Shown here one piece after another: positions 38,645 to 47,866 of a stretch of DNA of 64,000 nucleotides (positions are counted from its first letter, which is position 1; each line of letters opens with the position of its first letter). The position numbers and the translations under genes are program-made. The stretch covers positions 805,754-869,753 of the forward strand of contig CAVYMJ010000001.1 of NCBI GenBank assembly GCA_963769585.1, given 5' to 3'. This DNA is from SSC3 sp963769585. GTDB lineage: Bacteria; Actinomycetota; Actinomycetes; Propionibacteriales; Nocardioidaceae. A model generated the notes under the pieces. The model made no database searches, was not told the origin of the DNA, and saw nothing but the letters and a program-made list of their open reading frames with translations.

Positions 38645-41600
38645 ATGTTCTCTCGTATCGCCATCGTGAACCGCGGAGAAGCCGCGATGCGGCTCATCCA
38701 CGCCGTACGGGACCTCAACGCTGCGGGTCACGGGCCTGTCCTGACGATCGCCCTGTTCACCGACGCGGAACGCCGGGCGATGTTCGTCCGCGAGGCCGAC
38801 CTGGCCTACTCGCTCGGCCCCGCCGCGAACCGGCCGTACATCGACCTCGCGGTGCTCGAGCGCGCCCTGGTCGAGACGCGGGCCGACGCGGTCTGGGTGG
38901 GCTGGGGTTTCGTGGCCGAGGACCCCACCTTCGTGGATCTGTGCGACCGGCTAGGGGTGACCTTCATCGGCCCGAGTGCGGAGGCGATGCGCAAGCTCGG
39001 GGACAAGATCGGTTCCAAGCTGATCGCGGAGGAGGTCGGGGTTCCGGTGGCTCCTTGGAGCCGCGGTCCGGTCGACACGCTCGAGCAGGCCCTCTCCGTG
39101 GCCGAGGAAGTCGGCTACCCGCTGATGCTGAAAGCCACCGCCGGTGGGGGCGGACGAGGGATCAGGATGGTCGCCAGCGCGGCGGACCTCGAGGACGCGT
39201 ACCAGCGGACCCGAGACGAAGCCGAGCGGGCCTTCGGCAACGGCGTCGTCTTCTTGGAGAGCCTGGTCACCGGGGCGCGCCATGTCGAGGTGCAGCTGAT
39301 CGCCGACGGGCACGGCAACGCGTGGGCCATCGGGGTGCGCGACTGTTCGGTCCAGCGTAGGAACCAGAAGGTGATCGAGGAGTCGGCCTCGCCGCTGTTG
39401 ACTCCCGAGCAGGTCGACGAGCTCAAGGCCTCCGCCGAGCGTCTCGCCCTCGCGGTCGGGTACCAGGGTGCCGGCACGGTGGAGTTCCTCTACCAACCCG
39501 AGCAGCGCACCTTCGCGTTCCTCGAGGTCAACACCAGGCTCCAGGTCGAGCACTCCATCACCGAGCTCACCACCGACCTTGACCTCGTGCGCGCCCAGAT
39601 CGACGTGGCCGCCGGCGGGAGGCTGGACGGACCCAAGCCCGAGGAGAAGGGGCATGCCGTCGAGGCGCGGCTCAACGCCGAGGACCCGGACCGTGACTTC
39701 GCTCCCGCACCAGGGCGCATCGCCCGTCTCGAGCTCCCGTCCGGCCCGGGCATCCGGGTGGACACCGGCGTGGGTGAGGGCGACACCATCCCGGCTGACT
39801 TCGACTCGATGATCGCGAAGATCATCGCGTACGGCTCGACGCGGGCCCAGGCTCTCGCGCGACTGCGACGAGCGATGGCTGAGACGACCGTGGTCATCGA
39901 GGGTGGTGCGACGAACAAGAGCTTCATCCTGGAGCTTCTCGACCAGCCAGAGATCATCGACGGGACCGGCGGGTGGGCCGACACCAGCTGGATCGACCGC
40001 GTGCGCGGCGAAGGGCGCCTGGTCGCGCAGGAGCACTCCGGGATCGCACTGGTCGCGGCCGCCATCGAGGCCTACGAGGACGAGATGCTGGTCGAGGTGG
40101 CCAGGCTGCTCGAGACCGCCCACGGTGGTCGCCCGCAGGTGCAGCACAAGGTGGGTCGACCGGTCGACCTCAAGCTCCGCGGTGCGACGTACCAGGTCAG
40201 CGCGGTCCAGACCGGGCCGCGCGGCTACCGGGTCACGGTCGCAGCCGGTGAGACCACCCAGGTCGTGGATGCCGAGCTTGACCGGATCGACGAGTTCCAT
40301 GCACGGCTCGTGGTGGCGGGTCGCAGGTATCGCATCGTCGCGGCCGCGTACGGCCCGACGCATCTGGTGGAGGTGGACGGGGTCACCCATCGGGTGAGCC
40401 GGGATGAAGGGGGCGTCCTCCGCTCGCCTGCTCCGGCGCTCGTCGTGGCGACCCCGACCGCGGTGGGAGATGTCGTCGCCGCCGGCGCGCCCGTACTGGT
40501 GCTGGAGAGCATGAAAATGGAGACGGTCATCCATGCACCCTTCGCTGCGCGGGTGCGCGAGCTGCTGGTGATGACCGGAAGCCAGGTGGAGACCGGCGCG
40601 CCGCTGGTCCGCCTCGAGCCGGTGCAGGACGACACCGCCGAGGAGGTCCCGGCTGCGAGCCCCGCGGCTCCCGAGCTGGACCTGCCCCCACGCGAGCAGG
40701 AGGCTGCGGCACCACGCCGGGCCGAGCGCTGCCGCGCTGACCTTGCCGCGCGGCTCCTTGGCTATGACCTTCCCCCGGACGAGGAGGATGCGGCCCTGGT
40801 CGGCTATCTCGCAGCTCGCGAGGAGCTGCGCGCTGCCGGCGAAGACGTCATCGCCGACGAGGCTGCGCTGCTGAGCCTGATCGCCGACATCGCCGAACTG
40901 AGCCGCAACCACCCTGCGAACGAGGAGCGTCACACCGAGCTGCGGGTACACAGCTCCAAGGAGCACTTCCACACCTACCTGCAGAGCCTTGATGTCGAAA
41001 GGGGCGGGCTCCCGGATCAGTTCCGCGCCCGGCTGGCCACGGTCCTGTCGCACTACGGCGTTACCGACATGGAGCGCACTCCAGCACTGGAGGAGGCGGT
41101 CTTCCGGATCTTCCTCGCCCAGCAGCGAGCAGCGCCTGACGTGCAGCTTGCTGTCGAGCTGCTTCAGCGCTGGAGTGCCGAGGCGCCACCCTCGGGTGAG
41201 CTTGCCCTGCTGATCCGCGGCCTGCTGGAACGGCTGGTCCGGGCCACCCAGCTCCGTTTCCCGGTCGTGGGCGACCTGGCGCGCAGCGTTCGGTTCCGCT
41301 GGTTCGACCAGCCGCTGGTCGACCAGGAGCGGGTCAGTGTCCTGGCCGGCGTGGCCGACGAGGTCGCCGCCCTGGCCGCCGATCCGGAGGTCGGCTCCCG
41401 CGCCCAGCGGCTGGACGCGTTGGCAGCCATCCCGGAGCAGATCGTGCGCTTCTTGGGCGACCGGCTCGAGCATGGTGTCCCCGAGCGCGAGCCGATGCTC
41501 GAGGTGCTGGTCAAGCGCCACTACCGCGACTTCGACCTGCATGGCCTCCGGTCCGTCGACTCAGCAGGCCGACCCTTCGCGGTGGCCGACTACACCCTCG

Positions 41601-44155
41601 ACGACCGGCCGACGCATCTGGTCACCAGCCTCGGCAGGGTCGCGGAGCTTGCCGACCCCGGGTCGACGCTGAACAGCGCGGTCGCCGAGCAGGTGGCGTC
41701 CCGGCGGGACGCGGAGGCTGTCGTCGACCTGTACCTGAGCTGGCCCGAGATGCCGGAGCTTCCCGACACTGCCAGCGACCAGCTGCGCCGGATGGTCGGA
41801 CAGACAGCCTTCGCCCACGACGTACGCCGGGCGACGGTGGCCGTCTTCCCGGGCGCCGGCCGCCCGGTCAACTACTTCACCTTCCGTCCCGCCGAGCCCG
41901 ACGTCGTCGCCGAGGACGACCTGGTCCGGGGGATCCACCCGATGGTGGCCCGACGGCTCAACCTGTGGCGGCTGCGCGCGTTCAACGTGACGCGGCTCGA
42001 CTCTCCCGACGACGTGCTTCTCTACGAGTGCGTGGCCAGGGAGAACCCGGCTGACCGGCGGCTCGTGGCGCTTGCTCAGGTGCGCCAGCTCGCGGTGGTC
42101 CGCGACGAGCAGGGGAAGGTCGTCGCGCTGCCGCACGCGGAACGTGCCGTCGAGAACTGCCTGGAGGCGATCCGCCGTACCCGAACCGCTCGAGGGGCGG
42201 CCGGGACGAAGCTCGACACCAACCACGTCTGGGTCCAGGTCTGGCCGGTAGTCGAGGCGGACGTCGACCAGCTGACCTCACTCCAGGAGAAGATCACCCC
42301 GCTCACCGACGGTGCCGGCATCGCTGAGGTCCTCGCCCAGGGCCGGATCATCGGTCCGGACGGCAGCCCGGTCCCCGTCGCGATCCGGTTCAGCAAGGCG
42401 CCGGGGGCCGGGGTCACTGCCTCCATCGACCCGCCGCCGACCGAGCTCCTCAAGCCGCTCGACGACTATGCCGCGAAGGTCCTGCGAGCACGCCGTCGAG
42501 GACTGGAGTACCCCTACGAGCTTGCCGACCTTCTGGCCGGGCCGGGCGGCAGCATGGTCGAGCACGACCTCGACGATGCGGGCCTCCTGGTCCCGGTCGA
42601 CCGTCCACGGGGGCTCAACAAGGCGGGCATCATCGCTGCGGTCCTCAGCACGCCGACCCCGCTCTACCCGGAGGGTGTCACCCGCGTGGTGCTCGCCGGG
42701 GATCCGACGATGGCGCTCGGCGCCGTCTCCGAGCCGGAGTGCTCGCGCATCATCGCGGCGCTCGACCTCGCCGAGCGGATGCAGGTGCCACTGGAGTGGT
42801 TCTCCCTGTCCGCAGGCGCCCGCATCTCAATGGACTCCGGCACCGAGAACATGGACTGGGTGGCGGCGGCGCTGCGCCGCATCGTTCAGTTCACCCAGGA
42901 CGGTGGGGAGATCAACATCGTCGTGGCGGGAATCAACGTCGGCGCACAGCCGTACTGGAACGCCGAGGCCACCATGCTGATGCACACCAAGGGCATCCTG
43001 GTGATGACGCCGGACAGTGCGATGGTGCTGACCGGAAAGCAGTCCCTCGACTTCTCCGGCGGTGTCTCCGCCGAGGACAACTTCGGCATCGGCGGCTACG
43101 ACCGGGTGATGGGTCCCAACGGCCAGGCGCAGTACTGGGCCCCGGACCTGGCGGGTGCCTTCGACGTGCTGATGGCGCACTACGACCACACGTACGTCGT
43201 ACCCGGTGAGCCGGGACCACGACGGAAGGTGACGACCGACCCGATCGACCGGGACATCACCACCTACCCCCACGCCGTCGAGGGCAGCGACTTCCAGAAG
43301 GTCGGCGACATCTTCTCAGTCGAGACCAACCCCGATCGGAAGAAGGCCTTCGACATCCGAACGGTGATGCGGGCGGTGGCCGACCAGGACCACCCGGCTC
43401 TCGAGCGCTGGGCAGGGATGGCCGATGCGGAGACGGCCGTCGTCCAGGACGCACACTTGGGCGGCTACCCGGTCTGCCTGCTCGGCATCGAGTCGCGGCC
43501 GGTCCCACGCCGAGGTTTCCCGCCCACCGACGGCCCGGACAACTACACCGCCGGCACCCTGTTCCCGCGTTCTTCGAAGAAGGCCGCCCGTGCAATCAAC
43601 GCCGCCAGCGGGAACCGCCCGCTGGTCGTGCTGGCGAACCTCTCCGGCTTCGACGGATCGCCGGACTCGATGCGCAACCTCCAACTGGAGTACGGCGCGG
43701 AGATCGGGCGTGCGATCGTCAACTTCCGCGGACCGATCGTGTTCTGTGTGATCTCCCGCTACCACGGCGGCGCCTTCGTGGTCTTCTCCAAGGCGCTGAA
43801 CCCGGCGATGACCGTGCTGGCCGTCGAGGGCTCCTTCGCCTCGGTGATCGGAGGCGCCCCGGCGGCTGCGGTCGTGTTCGCCGGGGAGGTGGAGAAGCGT
43901 ACGGCGGCGACTCCCGCAGTGCGTGACCTCGAGGCCCGCATGGCCGACGCCTCCGGTGCCGAGCGCGGCAAGCTCGTAGTCGAGCTCGCCGAGCTCCGGG
44001 CAACCCTGCGAGCTGAGAAGATCAGCGAGGTGGCCGCCGAGTTCGACGGCGTACACAACATCCATCGAGCCGTCGAGGTGGGCTCGGTCGATGCAGTGAT
44101 CACGGCTGCACGGCTGCGGCCCGAGGTGGTCGCCGTGATCGAGCGCAGCCTGTGA
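38645..44155 (+). CDS. Single-chain acetyl/propionyl-CoA carboxylase family protein (BC-BCCP-CT fusion)
   Basis: An 1,836-residue biotin-dependent carboxylase. Residues about 1-450 are biotin carboxylase (FSRIAIVNRGEAAMRLIHAV; ATP-grasp KATAGGGGRGIRMV; FLEVNTRLQVEHSITEL). The carrier domain follows at about 590-660, with the biotin lysine in VLESMKMETVI. A central region of about 500 residues has no obvious motif. The C-terminal carboxyltransferase halves occupy about 1350-1836 (FSGGVSAEDNFGIGGYDRVM; FVVFSKALNPAMTVLAVEGS). The order is that of eukaryotic ACC. Databases call such proteins fused acetyl/propionyl-CoA carboxylase alpha/methylmalonyl-CoA decarboxylase alpha. The acyl substrate cannot be told. 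Confidence 0.92.
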   Translation: MFSRIAIVNRGEAAMRLIHAVRDLNAAGHGPVLTIALFTDAERRAMFVREADLAYSLGPAANRPYIDLAVLERALVETRADAVWVGWGFVAEDPTFVDLCDRLGVTFIGPSAEAMRKLGDKIGSKLIAEEVGVPVAPWSRGPVDTLEQALSVAEEVGYPLMLKATAGGGGRGIRMVASAADLEDAYQRTRDEAERAFGNGVVFLESLVTGARHVEVQLIADGHGNAWAIGVRDCSVQRRNQKVIEESASPLLTPEQVDELKASAERLALAVGYQGAGTVEFLYQPEQRTFAFLEVNTRLQVEHSITELTTDLDLVRAQIDVAAGGRLDGPKPEEKGHAVEARLNAEDPDRDFAPAPGRIARLELPSGPGIRVDTGVGEGDTIPADFDSMIAKIIAYGSTRAQALARLRRAMAETTVVIEGGATNKSFILELLDQPEIIDGTGGWADTSWIDRVRGEGRLVAQEHSGIALVAAAIEAYEDEMLVEVARLLETAHGGRPQVQHKVGRPVDLKLRGATYQVSAVQTGPRGYRVTVAAGETTQVVDAELDRIDEFHARLVVAGRRYRIVAAAYGPTHLVEVDGVTHRVSRDEGGVLRSPAPALVVATPTAVGDVVAAGAPVLVLESMKMETVIHAPFAARVRELLVMTGSQVETGAPLVRLEPVQDDTAEEVPAASPAAPELDLPPREQEAAAPRRAERCRADLAARLLGYDLPPDEEDAALVGYLAAREELRAAGEDVIADEAALLSLIADIAELSRNHPANEERHTELRVHSSKEHFHTYLQSLDVERGGLPDQFRARLATVLSHYGVTDMERTPALEEAVFRIFLAQQRAAPDVQLAVELLQRWSAEAPPSGELALLIRGLLERLVRATQLRFPVVGDLARSVRFRWFDQPLVDQERVSVLAGVADEVAALAADPEVGSRAQRLDALAAIPEQIVRFLGDRLEHGVPEREPMLEVLVKRHYRDFDLHGLRSVDSAGRPFAVADYTLDDRPTHLVTSLGRVAELADPGSTLNSAVAEQVASRRDAEAVVDLYLSWPEMPELPDTASDQLRRMVGQTAFAHDVRRATVAVFPGAGRPVNYFTFRPAEPDVVAEDDLVRGIHPMVARRLNLWRLRAFNVTRLDSPDDVLLYECVARENPADRRLVALAQVRQLAVVRDEQGKVVALPHAERAVENCLEAIRRTRTARGAAGTKLDTNHVWVQVWPVVEADVDQLTSLQEKITPLTDGAGIAEVLAQGRIIGPDGSPVPVAIRFSKAPGAGVTASIDPPPTELLKPLDDYAAKVLRARRRGLEYPYELADLLAGPGGSMVEHDLDDAGLLVPVDRPRGLNKAGIIAAVLSTPTPLYPEGVTRVVLAGDPTMALGAVSEPECSRIIAALDLAERMQVPLEWFSLSAGARISMDSGTENMDWVAAALRRIVQFTQDGGEINIVVAGINVGAQPYWNAEATMLMHTKGILVMTPDSAMVLTGKQSLDFSGGVSAEDNFGIGGYDRVMGPNGQAQYWAPDLAGAFDVLMAHYDHTYVVPGEPGPRRKVTTDPIDRDITTYPHAVEGSDFQKVGDIFSVETNPDRKKAFDIRTVMRAVADQDHPALERWAGMADAETAVVQDAHLGGYPVCLLGIESRPVPRRGFPPTDGPDNYTAGTLFPRSSKKAARAINAASGNRPLVVLANLSGFDGSPDSMRNLQLEYGAEIGRAIVNFRGPIVFCVISRYHGGAFVVFSKALNPAMTVLAVEGSFASVIGGAPAAAVVFAGEVEKRTAATPAVRDLEARMADASGAERGKLVVELAELRATLRAEKISEVAAEFDGVHNIHRAVEVGSVDAVITAARLRPEVVAVIERSL

Positions 44156-44175
44156 TCCCGCAGGCAGCGACTCCC

Positions 44176-45024
44176 TCAGCCTGAGCGACCTTTCAACCTC
44201 GCGGCCGCAGCTGCGACGAGGAGCAGGGTGACCCCGGCCAGCAACCAGCCGAGGGTCCCAGGTGCCTGGACCAGCGAGGCCACTGAGTGCTGCACCTGGG
44301 CAGCGGCCTCGATCACCGGGTCATCGGGGTTACCACCGGAGAGCACTCGCAGCTCCCACCAGCCGTAGTAGGCGACGTACGACCCGGTGGCCAGCAAGAG
44401 CAGGCCGCTGAAGCGAGGCACCCAGCGGCCAGATCGCCGCAGCCTCCTGATCGGCGCGTCACTGGCCAGCGCGGTGGCCACGGCGACGGTACCCACCACC
44501 AGCCCCATGCCGCCGGCGTACGCGAGGAAGAGGGTCACGCCGACCACGGTGGACTCGGTGCGAAAACCCGCCACGACCACCGCCAGGAAAGGCGCGATCG
44601 TGCAGGTCAGCGATGCGATCGCGTAGCTCGCACCGAAGCCGGCCATCGAGCCGAGCGAGGCGGTGATCGGACGCGGGCGTCGCGTAGAGCCGACCCGACC
44701 GACCTTCAGCTGGCGGCCGGAGAGGACCAGCAGGCCGACGAGAGCCAGGGCCAGGCCGAGCGCAACGGTGAACCAGGGCAGGTGCCGCTGGATGCCGGAG
44801 GCGACAGGAGCGATCGCCAGGCCGAAGGCCGCGAAGACGCCCGCGAACCCGAGAGTCATCGACCCCGAGAGCCACAGCGCTCGGACCACAGCCTGGGGTC
44901 GACTCCGGGACCGGTCGCCCAGAACAAGCAAGGACAGGTACGCCGGCAGCAGCGCGAAGCCGCACGGGTTGACCGCAGCCAGAGTCCCCGCCCCGAACGC
45001 GAGCGCGACCAGGCCGTCGGGCAT
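44176..45024 (-). CDS. CcdA/DsbD-type thiol-disulfide transporter
   Basis: A 282-residue membrane protein with 6 or more helices. The two redox cysteines are in LAAVNPCGFALLPAYLSLLV (helix 1, about residue 20) and ASLTCTIAPFLAVVVAGF (helix 4). It carries reducing power from cytoplasmic thioredoxin across the membrane for cytochrome c maturation or protein reduction. It is 1 bp after the TlpA-like lipoprotein gene, its likely redox partner, and in the same transcript. A longer C-terminal part than in CcdA adds two helices. Confidence 0.9.
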   Translation of the reverse strand: MPDGLVALAFGAGTLAAVNPCGFALLPAYLSLLVLGDRSRSRPQAVVRALWLSGSMTLGFAGVFAAFGLAIAPVASGIQRHLPWFTVALGLALALVGLLVLSGRQLKVGRVGSTRRPRPITASLGSMAGFGASYAIASLTCTIAPFLAVVVAGFRTESTVVGVTLFLAYAGGMGLVVGTVAVATALASDAPIRRLRRSGRWVPRFSGLLLLATGSYVAYYGWWELRVLSGGNPDDPVIEAAAQVQHSVASLVQAPGTLGWLLAGVTLLLVAAAAARLKGRSG

Positions 45025-45025
45025 G

Positions 45026-45514
45026 TCAGCCGGCGAGCCCGGCGACGATCCGGGCCAGCTCGTCGTCGTCGAGATAGCCGCTGGCCACGGTGCCGCCGTC
45101 CGCGTCGAGAACCAGGTAGGTGCTCTGCGCGGTCACCCCGAAGTGGCGCCACACTGCACCGTCGGGGTCGGTGAGCTGGGTGATCCCAGGAACGGAGTCG
45201 GCGAACCCCTTGATCGCGGCGGCCTCGTCCAGGCCGCCGACTCCCACCACGTTGACCTGGTCGCCGTACTGTTGGGCGAGCTTCTCGACGCCGGAAGCCT
45301 GCGCACGGCAGGTAGGACACCAAGGCGCCCAGAACCACAGGACGGCAGGCTTTCCGGTCAGACTCTCGCCCTCGAAGGCGGCTCCCGACGTGGTCACCGC
45401 CGAGAAGTTCAGGCCTGCGCTGCCGGCCTTGGTCGATCCCTCCGGCGCTGCCTTGGCTGCGCAGCCCATCAGCAGAGCAGCGGCAAGCAGGGCAAGCAGG
45501 GGGATTCGGCGCAT
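45026..45514 (-). CDS. TlpA/thioredoxin-like lipoprotein
   Basis: A 162-residue exported thioredoxin-fold protein. The start ATG 45514 gives MRRIPLLALLAAALLMGCAA, a lipoprotein signal with lipobox LMGC. The active site is WAPWCPTCRAQ (CPTC) about residue 67. The thioredoxin cis-proline appears to be replaced near AQSTYLVLDADG. It likely reduces apocytochrome c or other substrates with electrons from the CcdA protein. A GTRA-N6-TTAC site is 33 bp upstream of its start. Confidence 0.9.
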   Translation of the reverse strand: MRRIPLLALLAAALLMGCAAKAAPEGSTKAGSAGLNFSAVTTSGAAFEGESLTGKPAVLWFWAPWCPTCRAQASGVEKLAQQYGDQVNVVGVGGLDEAAAIKGFADSVPGITQLTDPDGAVWRHFGVTAQSTYLVLDADGGTVASGYLDDDELARIVAGLAG

Positions 45515-45547
45515 CTCTCCAGCGTAGCCAGGCGTCGGAAACCGACC

Positions 45548-45561
45548 GTGAGGCTGCTTAC
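45548..45561. promoter_or_regulatory. Crp/Fnr-type site 1 (before tlpA-ccdA)
   Basis: GTGA-GGCTGC-TTAC, one of five related sites in this region. Its centre is 40 bp upstream of the tlpA start codon. Confidence 0.6.
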
Positions 45562-45590
45562 ACAAAGGCAGACGGCCGGTCAGGGTGTGG

Positions 45591-46283
45591 TCACTCGCCG
45601 GCGAGCCCGTTCAGCGCCACGGCGTCGAGGATGCTGATGCGTCCGCGTCCGAGCTTGATGAGACCCAGGTCCGCGAACTCGCCGAGCACCTTCGTGGTCG
45701 TCTCCCGAGAGGTCCCAGCGAGCGCGGCCAGCTGTTCGTGGGTGAGGTTCACCTGGGAGTGCTTCCCGAGGGCGCGGTTGGTGGCTATCACGGCCAGCGT
45801 GCCGGCGATGCGCTCGGGAACGCTCTTGAAGATGGCATCAGAGAGGCGTTGCTCCACCAGGGCCAGGCGCCGGCCGAGCGTCTCGGAGATGCGCGCGGCG
45901 ATCCGGGGATCGCCGAGCAGCAGTCGCTGCACGTCGGCGCGGCTCATCACGCAGACGGCCACCTCGTCCATCGCCTCGGCGAAGCTGTCGTGCATCCGCT
46001 GCCCGACGATGACCATCTCACCGAAGATCGTGCCGGGGGTGATGATGGCCGTGGTGAGCGCACGCCCGTCTGCCGAGATCCTGAAGATGCGGACGCGGCC
46101 ACCTTTGAGGATGAAGAGCGTCTCCATCGGCTGGTGAGGTGAGTAGATTACGCTGCCGGAGGAGTAGGTCTTCATCGGCGCAGCGGCTGCAAGGGCGCCC
46201 ATCTCGGACTCGGAGAGATCGGCGAAGATGTCGACCTCGGACATGCACCAGATCTGCTCGGGACTGGCGGCGATGCGTTCCAT
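45591..46283 (-). CDS. Crp/Fnr family transcriptional regulator
   Basis: A 230-residue regulator with a cyclic-nucleotide-binding-type beta barrel (about 15-130), a dimerisation helix and a winged HTH (about 165-225; HEQLAALAGTSRETTTKVLG). The recognition helix keeps Arg-Glu (SRET) as in Crp, which reads GTGA-like half sites. In the ligand pocket GEM is kept (GTIFGEMVIVG), but the Arg-Ser pair that holds the cAMP phosphate is replaced (MHDSFAEA), so cAMP may not be the ligand. There is no Fnr-type cysteine cluster. Start ATG 46283; the frame runs open to 46451 without signal. Confidence 0.9.
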   Translation of the reverse strand: MERIAASPEQIWCMSEVDIFADLSESEMGALAAAAPMKTYSSGSVIYSPHQPMETLFILKGGRVRIFRISADGRALTTAIITPGTIFGEMVIVGQRMHDSFAEAMDEVAVCVMSRADVQRLLLGDPRIAARISETLGRRLALVEQRLSDAIFKSVPERIAGTLAVIATNRALGKHSQVNLTHEQLAALAGTSRETTTKVLGEFADLGLIKLGRGRISILDAVALNGLAGE

Positions 46284-46665
46284 ACGTCTCTCATCCTCCC
46301 GTCGTCCCGGCGCCCACGGTGGCGGACCCTGGAGAGCTAGTGCCTCCAGCTGGCTGTCGACGGAACAGGCGTGCGCCCTCGCGTCCATCGTTTCAGGGCG
46401 TGCGCCCCCGGACAAGGAGGGCATCCCCGGGTGCCCAGCCACTGGTGTCATGCGTCAGCCCTTTCGCGGAGAAGGCGATGGTGCCGACCCTAGGACGGCG
46501 GGGTCGCCCCGTCGGTAACGGGCCTTACATTCAACCGTCCGGCACCTGTCATCGAGCGGTAAGAGTTCGGCCCCCGCGTGTTGTCAGCAGGCTCCTACGA
46601 TCAGTAACGCCAGTGCGGCGCGCATCCCGCCCACGTCAGCTTCCGATACGACGAGAGGAACAGAC
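46284..46665. promoter_or_regulatory. 382-bp divergent control region with Crp/Fnr-type site 2 at 46515-46528
   Basis: The gap separates crp from the allene-oxide-cyclase-like gene. It contains GTAA-CGGGCC-TTAC at 46515-46528, centred 144 bp before the plus-strand gene and 238 bp before crp. A second GGTAA at 46559 and GTAACG at 46605 may be half sites. TACGAT at 46596-46601 could be a -10 for the plus-strand gene, and GAGAGGA lies before its ATG. I see no gene in it. Confidence 0.55.
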
Positions 46666-47154
46666 ATGAAGCGATTGACAGTGATCGGTGCCGCCGTGCT
46701 CGCGGCAGTCGCGGCTCTGATCTTCACCGTGGGCCTTCCGGGGACAGCCACCGCGCGGCCGCACCGGTTCGACTTCACAGTGGTCGCCCACGACGACAAG
46801 GGGTCGGTGACCCCCGCGGACTTCTTCACCAGCCCGCCGGTCCAGAACGACCAGGCTTCGATCGACGCGCCGGTCTACCGCCGCGGCGTGAAAGTCGGCC
46901 GTGCCGAGACGATCGTCACCTATACCCGGGTCAGCCCAAACGACGTGCAGGCGATGATCGAGTGCAGTGTCGAGCTCCGTGGCGGGATCGTGCTCTTCAA
47001 CGGTGCCTTCCATGGCGCCGACCTGGGAACCGGAGTGACCTTGCCGGTGGTCGGCGGCACCGGGAAGTACGCCCGCGCCGCCGGCGTGGTCACCATGGTC
47101 GCGAATGCGGACGGCACTCGGACGCGGCTGCACTTCCGGTTCGTCACCGGCTAG
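46666..47154 (+). CDS. Secreted allene-oxide-cyclase-like/dirigent-like beta-barrel protein
   Basis: A 162-residue exported protein: signal peptide MKRLTVIGAAVLAAVAALIF with cleavage near ATARP, then a small beta barrel. The C-terminal LPVVGGTGKYARAAGVVTMV is the hallmark of the allene oxide cyclase barrel/dirigent-like group. ECSVELRGGIVLFNGAFHGA is another strand pair. Bacterial members have no established reaction; oxylipin chemistry should not be assumed. It is divergent from crp and may be under its control. Confidence 0.82.
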   Translation: MKRLTVIGAAVLAAVAALIFTVGLPGTATARPHRFDFTVVAHDDKGSVTPADFFTSPPVQNDQASIDAPVYRRGVKVGRAETIVTYTRVSPNDVQAMIECSVELRGGIVLFNGAFHGADLGTGVTLPVVGGTGKYARAAGVVTMVANADGTRTRLHFRFVTG

Positions 47155-47158
47155 CGGT

Positions 47159-47192
47159 AGGTGGGTGCCCGCCTGTGAGCGGGCACCCACCT
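47159..47192. terminator. Bidirectional terminator hairpin
   Basis: Perfect 14-bp arms AGGTGGGTGCCCGC and complement around CTGTGA, between convergent genes. No T tract on either side. Confidence 0.82.
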
Positions 47193-47200
47193 CGCGGGGG

Positions 47201-47758
47201 TCACCTAGCCGGGCTGTGGCGCATCGCAAGCACCAGGCCGAGCACCAGACCGTAGACCAGGTGCTCGATGACGAAGGTCCCGTAACCCGCCATCTCGGCC
47301 ATACTCGTGATCTGGTCGCCGCTGTTGAACACGGCGGCCGCGATCGGCAGACCGATCCACGCACTTACGGCAAAGACCATCGCGCCCCAGACCAGTCCGG
47401 CGCCGACGATGAGCGACCGGTTCAATACCAGCCGAGAGATGGCTAGGGCGAAGACCACGCCGTACATGGCACCGGTCATCATGTGGATCACCACGCCCAG
47501 CAGCGCGGGACCGAACTCGAAGGTGAAGGCGCTTCCACTGCCGCCATCCGTCATCGAAGTCATCATGCTGTCGTCGGACAGGAACAGCGATGCTATGTGG
47601 TAGAGCGGGGTGAAGAAGCCGGTGTCCTTGGCCCAGGCCGCGATCATGGCGTACATGGCCATCGGCACCGAGGCGATCACGCCCGCGACGGCGCCCAGGA
47701 CTGCCACCTGACCCAGCTGCAACCGATGGCCCGATTTCGTTGAATGTGTAGTGCTCAC
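47201..47758 (-). CDS. Four-helix membrane protein of unknown function
   Basis: A 185-residue protein. Helices are at VAVLGAVAGVIASVPMAMYA, PALLGVVIHMMTGAMYGVVF, LIVGAGLVWGAMVFAVSAWI and IEHLVYGLVLGLVLAM. A serine- and methionine-rich loop (LSDDSMMTSMTDGGSGSAF) follows helix 1, and a buried histidine pair (VIHMM, IEHLVYG) is present in helices 2 and 4. I know no family for it. A GTRA-N6-TTAC site is 84 bp before its start, so it probably belongs to the Crp-like regulon. Confidence 0.82.
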   Translation of the reverse strand: MSTTHSTKSGHRLQLGQVAVLGAVAGVIASVPMAMYAMIAAWAKDTGFFTPLYHIASLFLSDDSMMTSMTDGGSGSAFTFEFGPALLGVVIHMMTGAMYGVVFALAISRLVLNRSLIVGAGLVWGAMVFAVSAWIGLPIAAAVFNSGDQITSMAEMAGYGTFVIEHLVYGLVLGLVLAMRHSPAR

Positions 47759-47841
47759 GATTCACTCCAGTCGTTACGGGGTGGTGCCCTGCCACCCGGG
47801 GGAAAGCGCCTTGAGTCTTTCGAGCCGGACTGGTGTCGTCG

Positions 47842-47855
47842 GTGACCGTGCTTAC
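47842..47855. promoter_or_regulatory. Crp/Fnr-type site 3
   Basis: GTGA-CCGTGC-TTAC, centred 90 bp upstream of the start of the membrane-protein gene at 47758 and 12 bp beyond the SRPBCC stop. Confidence 0.6.
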
Positions 47856-47866
47856 AGTTCCGGCGG

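Noticed and set aside
38951..41542. 863-residue minus-strand frame inside the acyl-CoA carboxylase gene
   Set aside because: The plus strand encodes clear biotin carboxylase and BCCP motifs; the antisense product is His/Asp/Gly-rich without structure.
45591..46283. Fnr-type oxygen sensor
   Set aside because: Only two scattered cysteines are present and no N-terminal cluster motif, so the protein is Crp-like rather than a canonical Fe-S Fnr.
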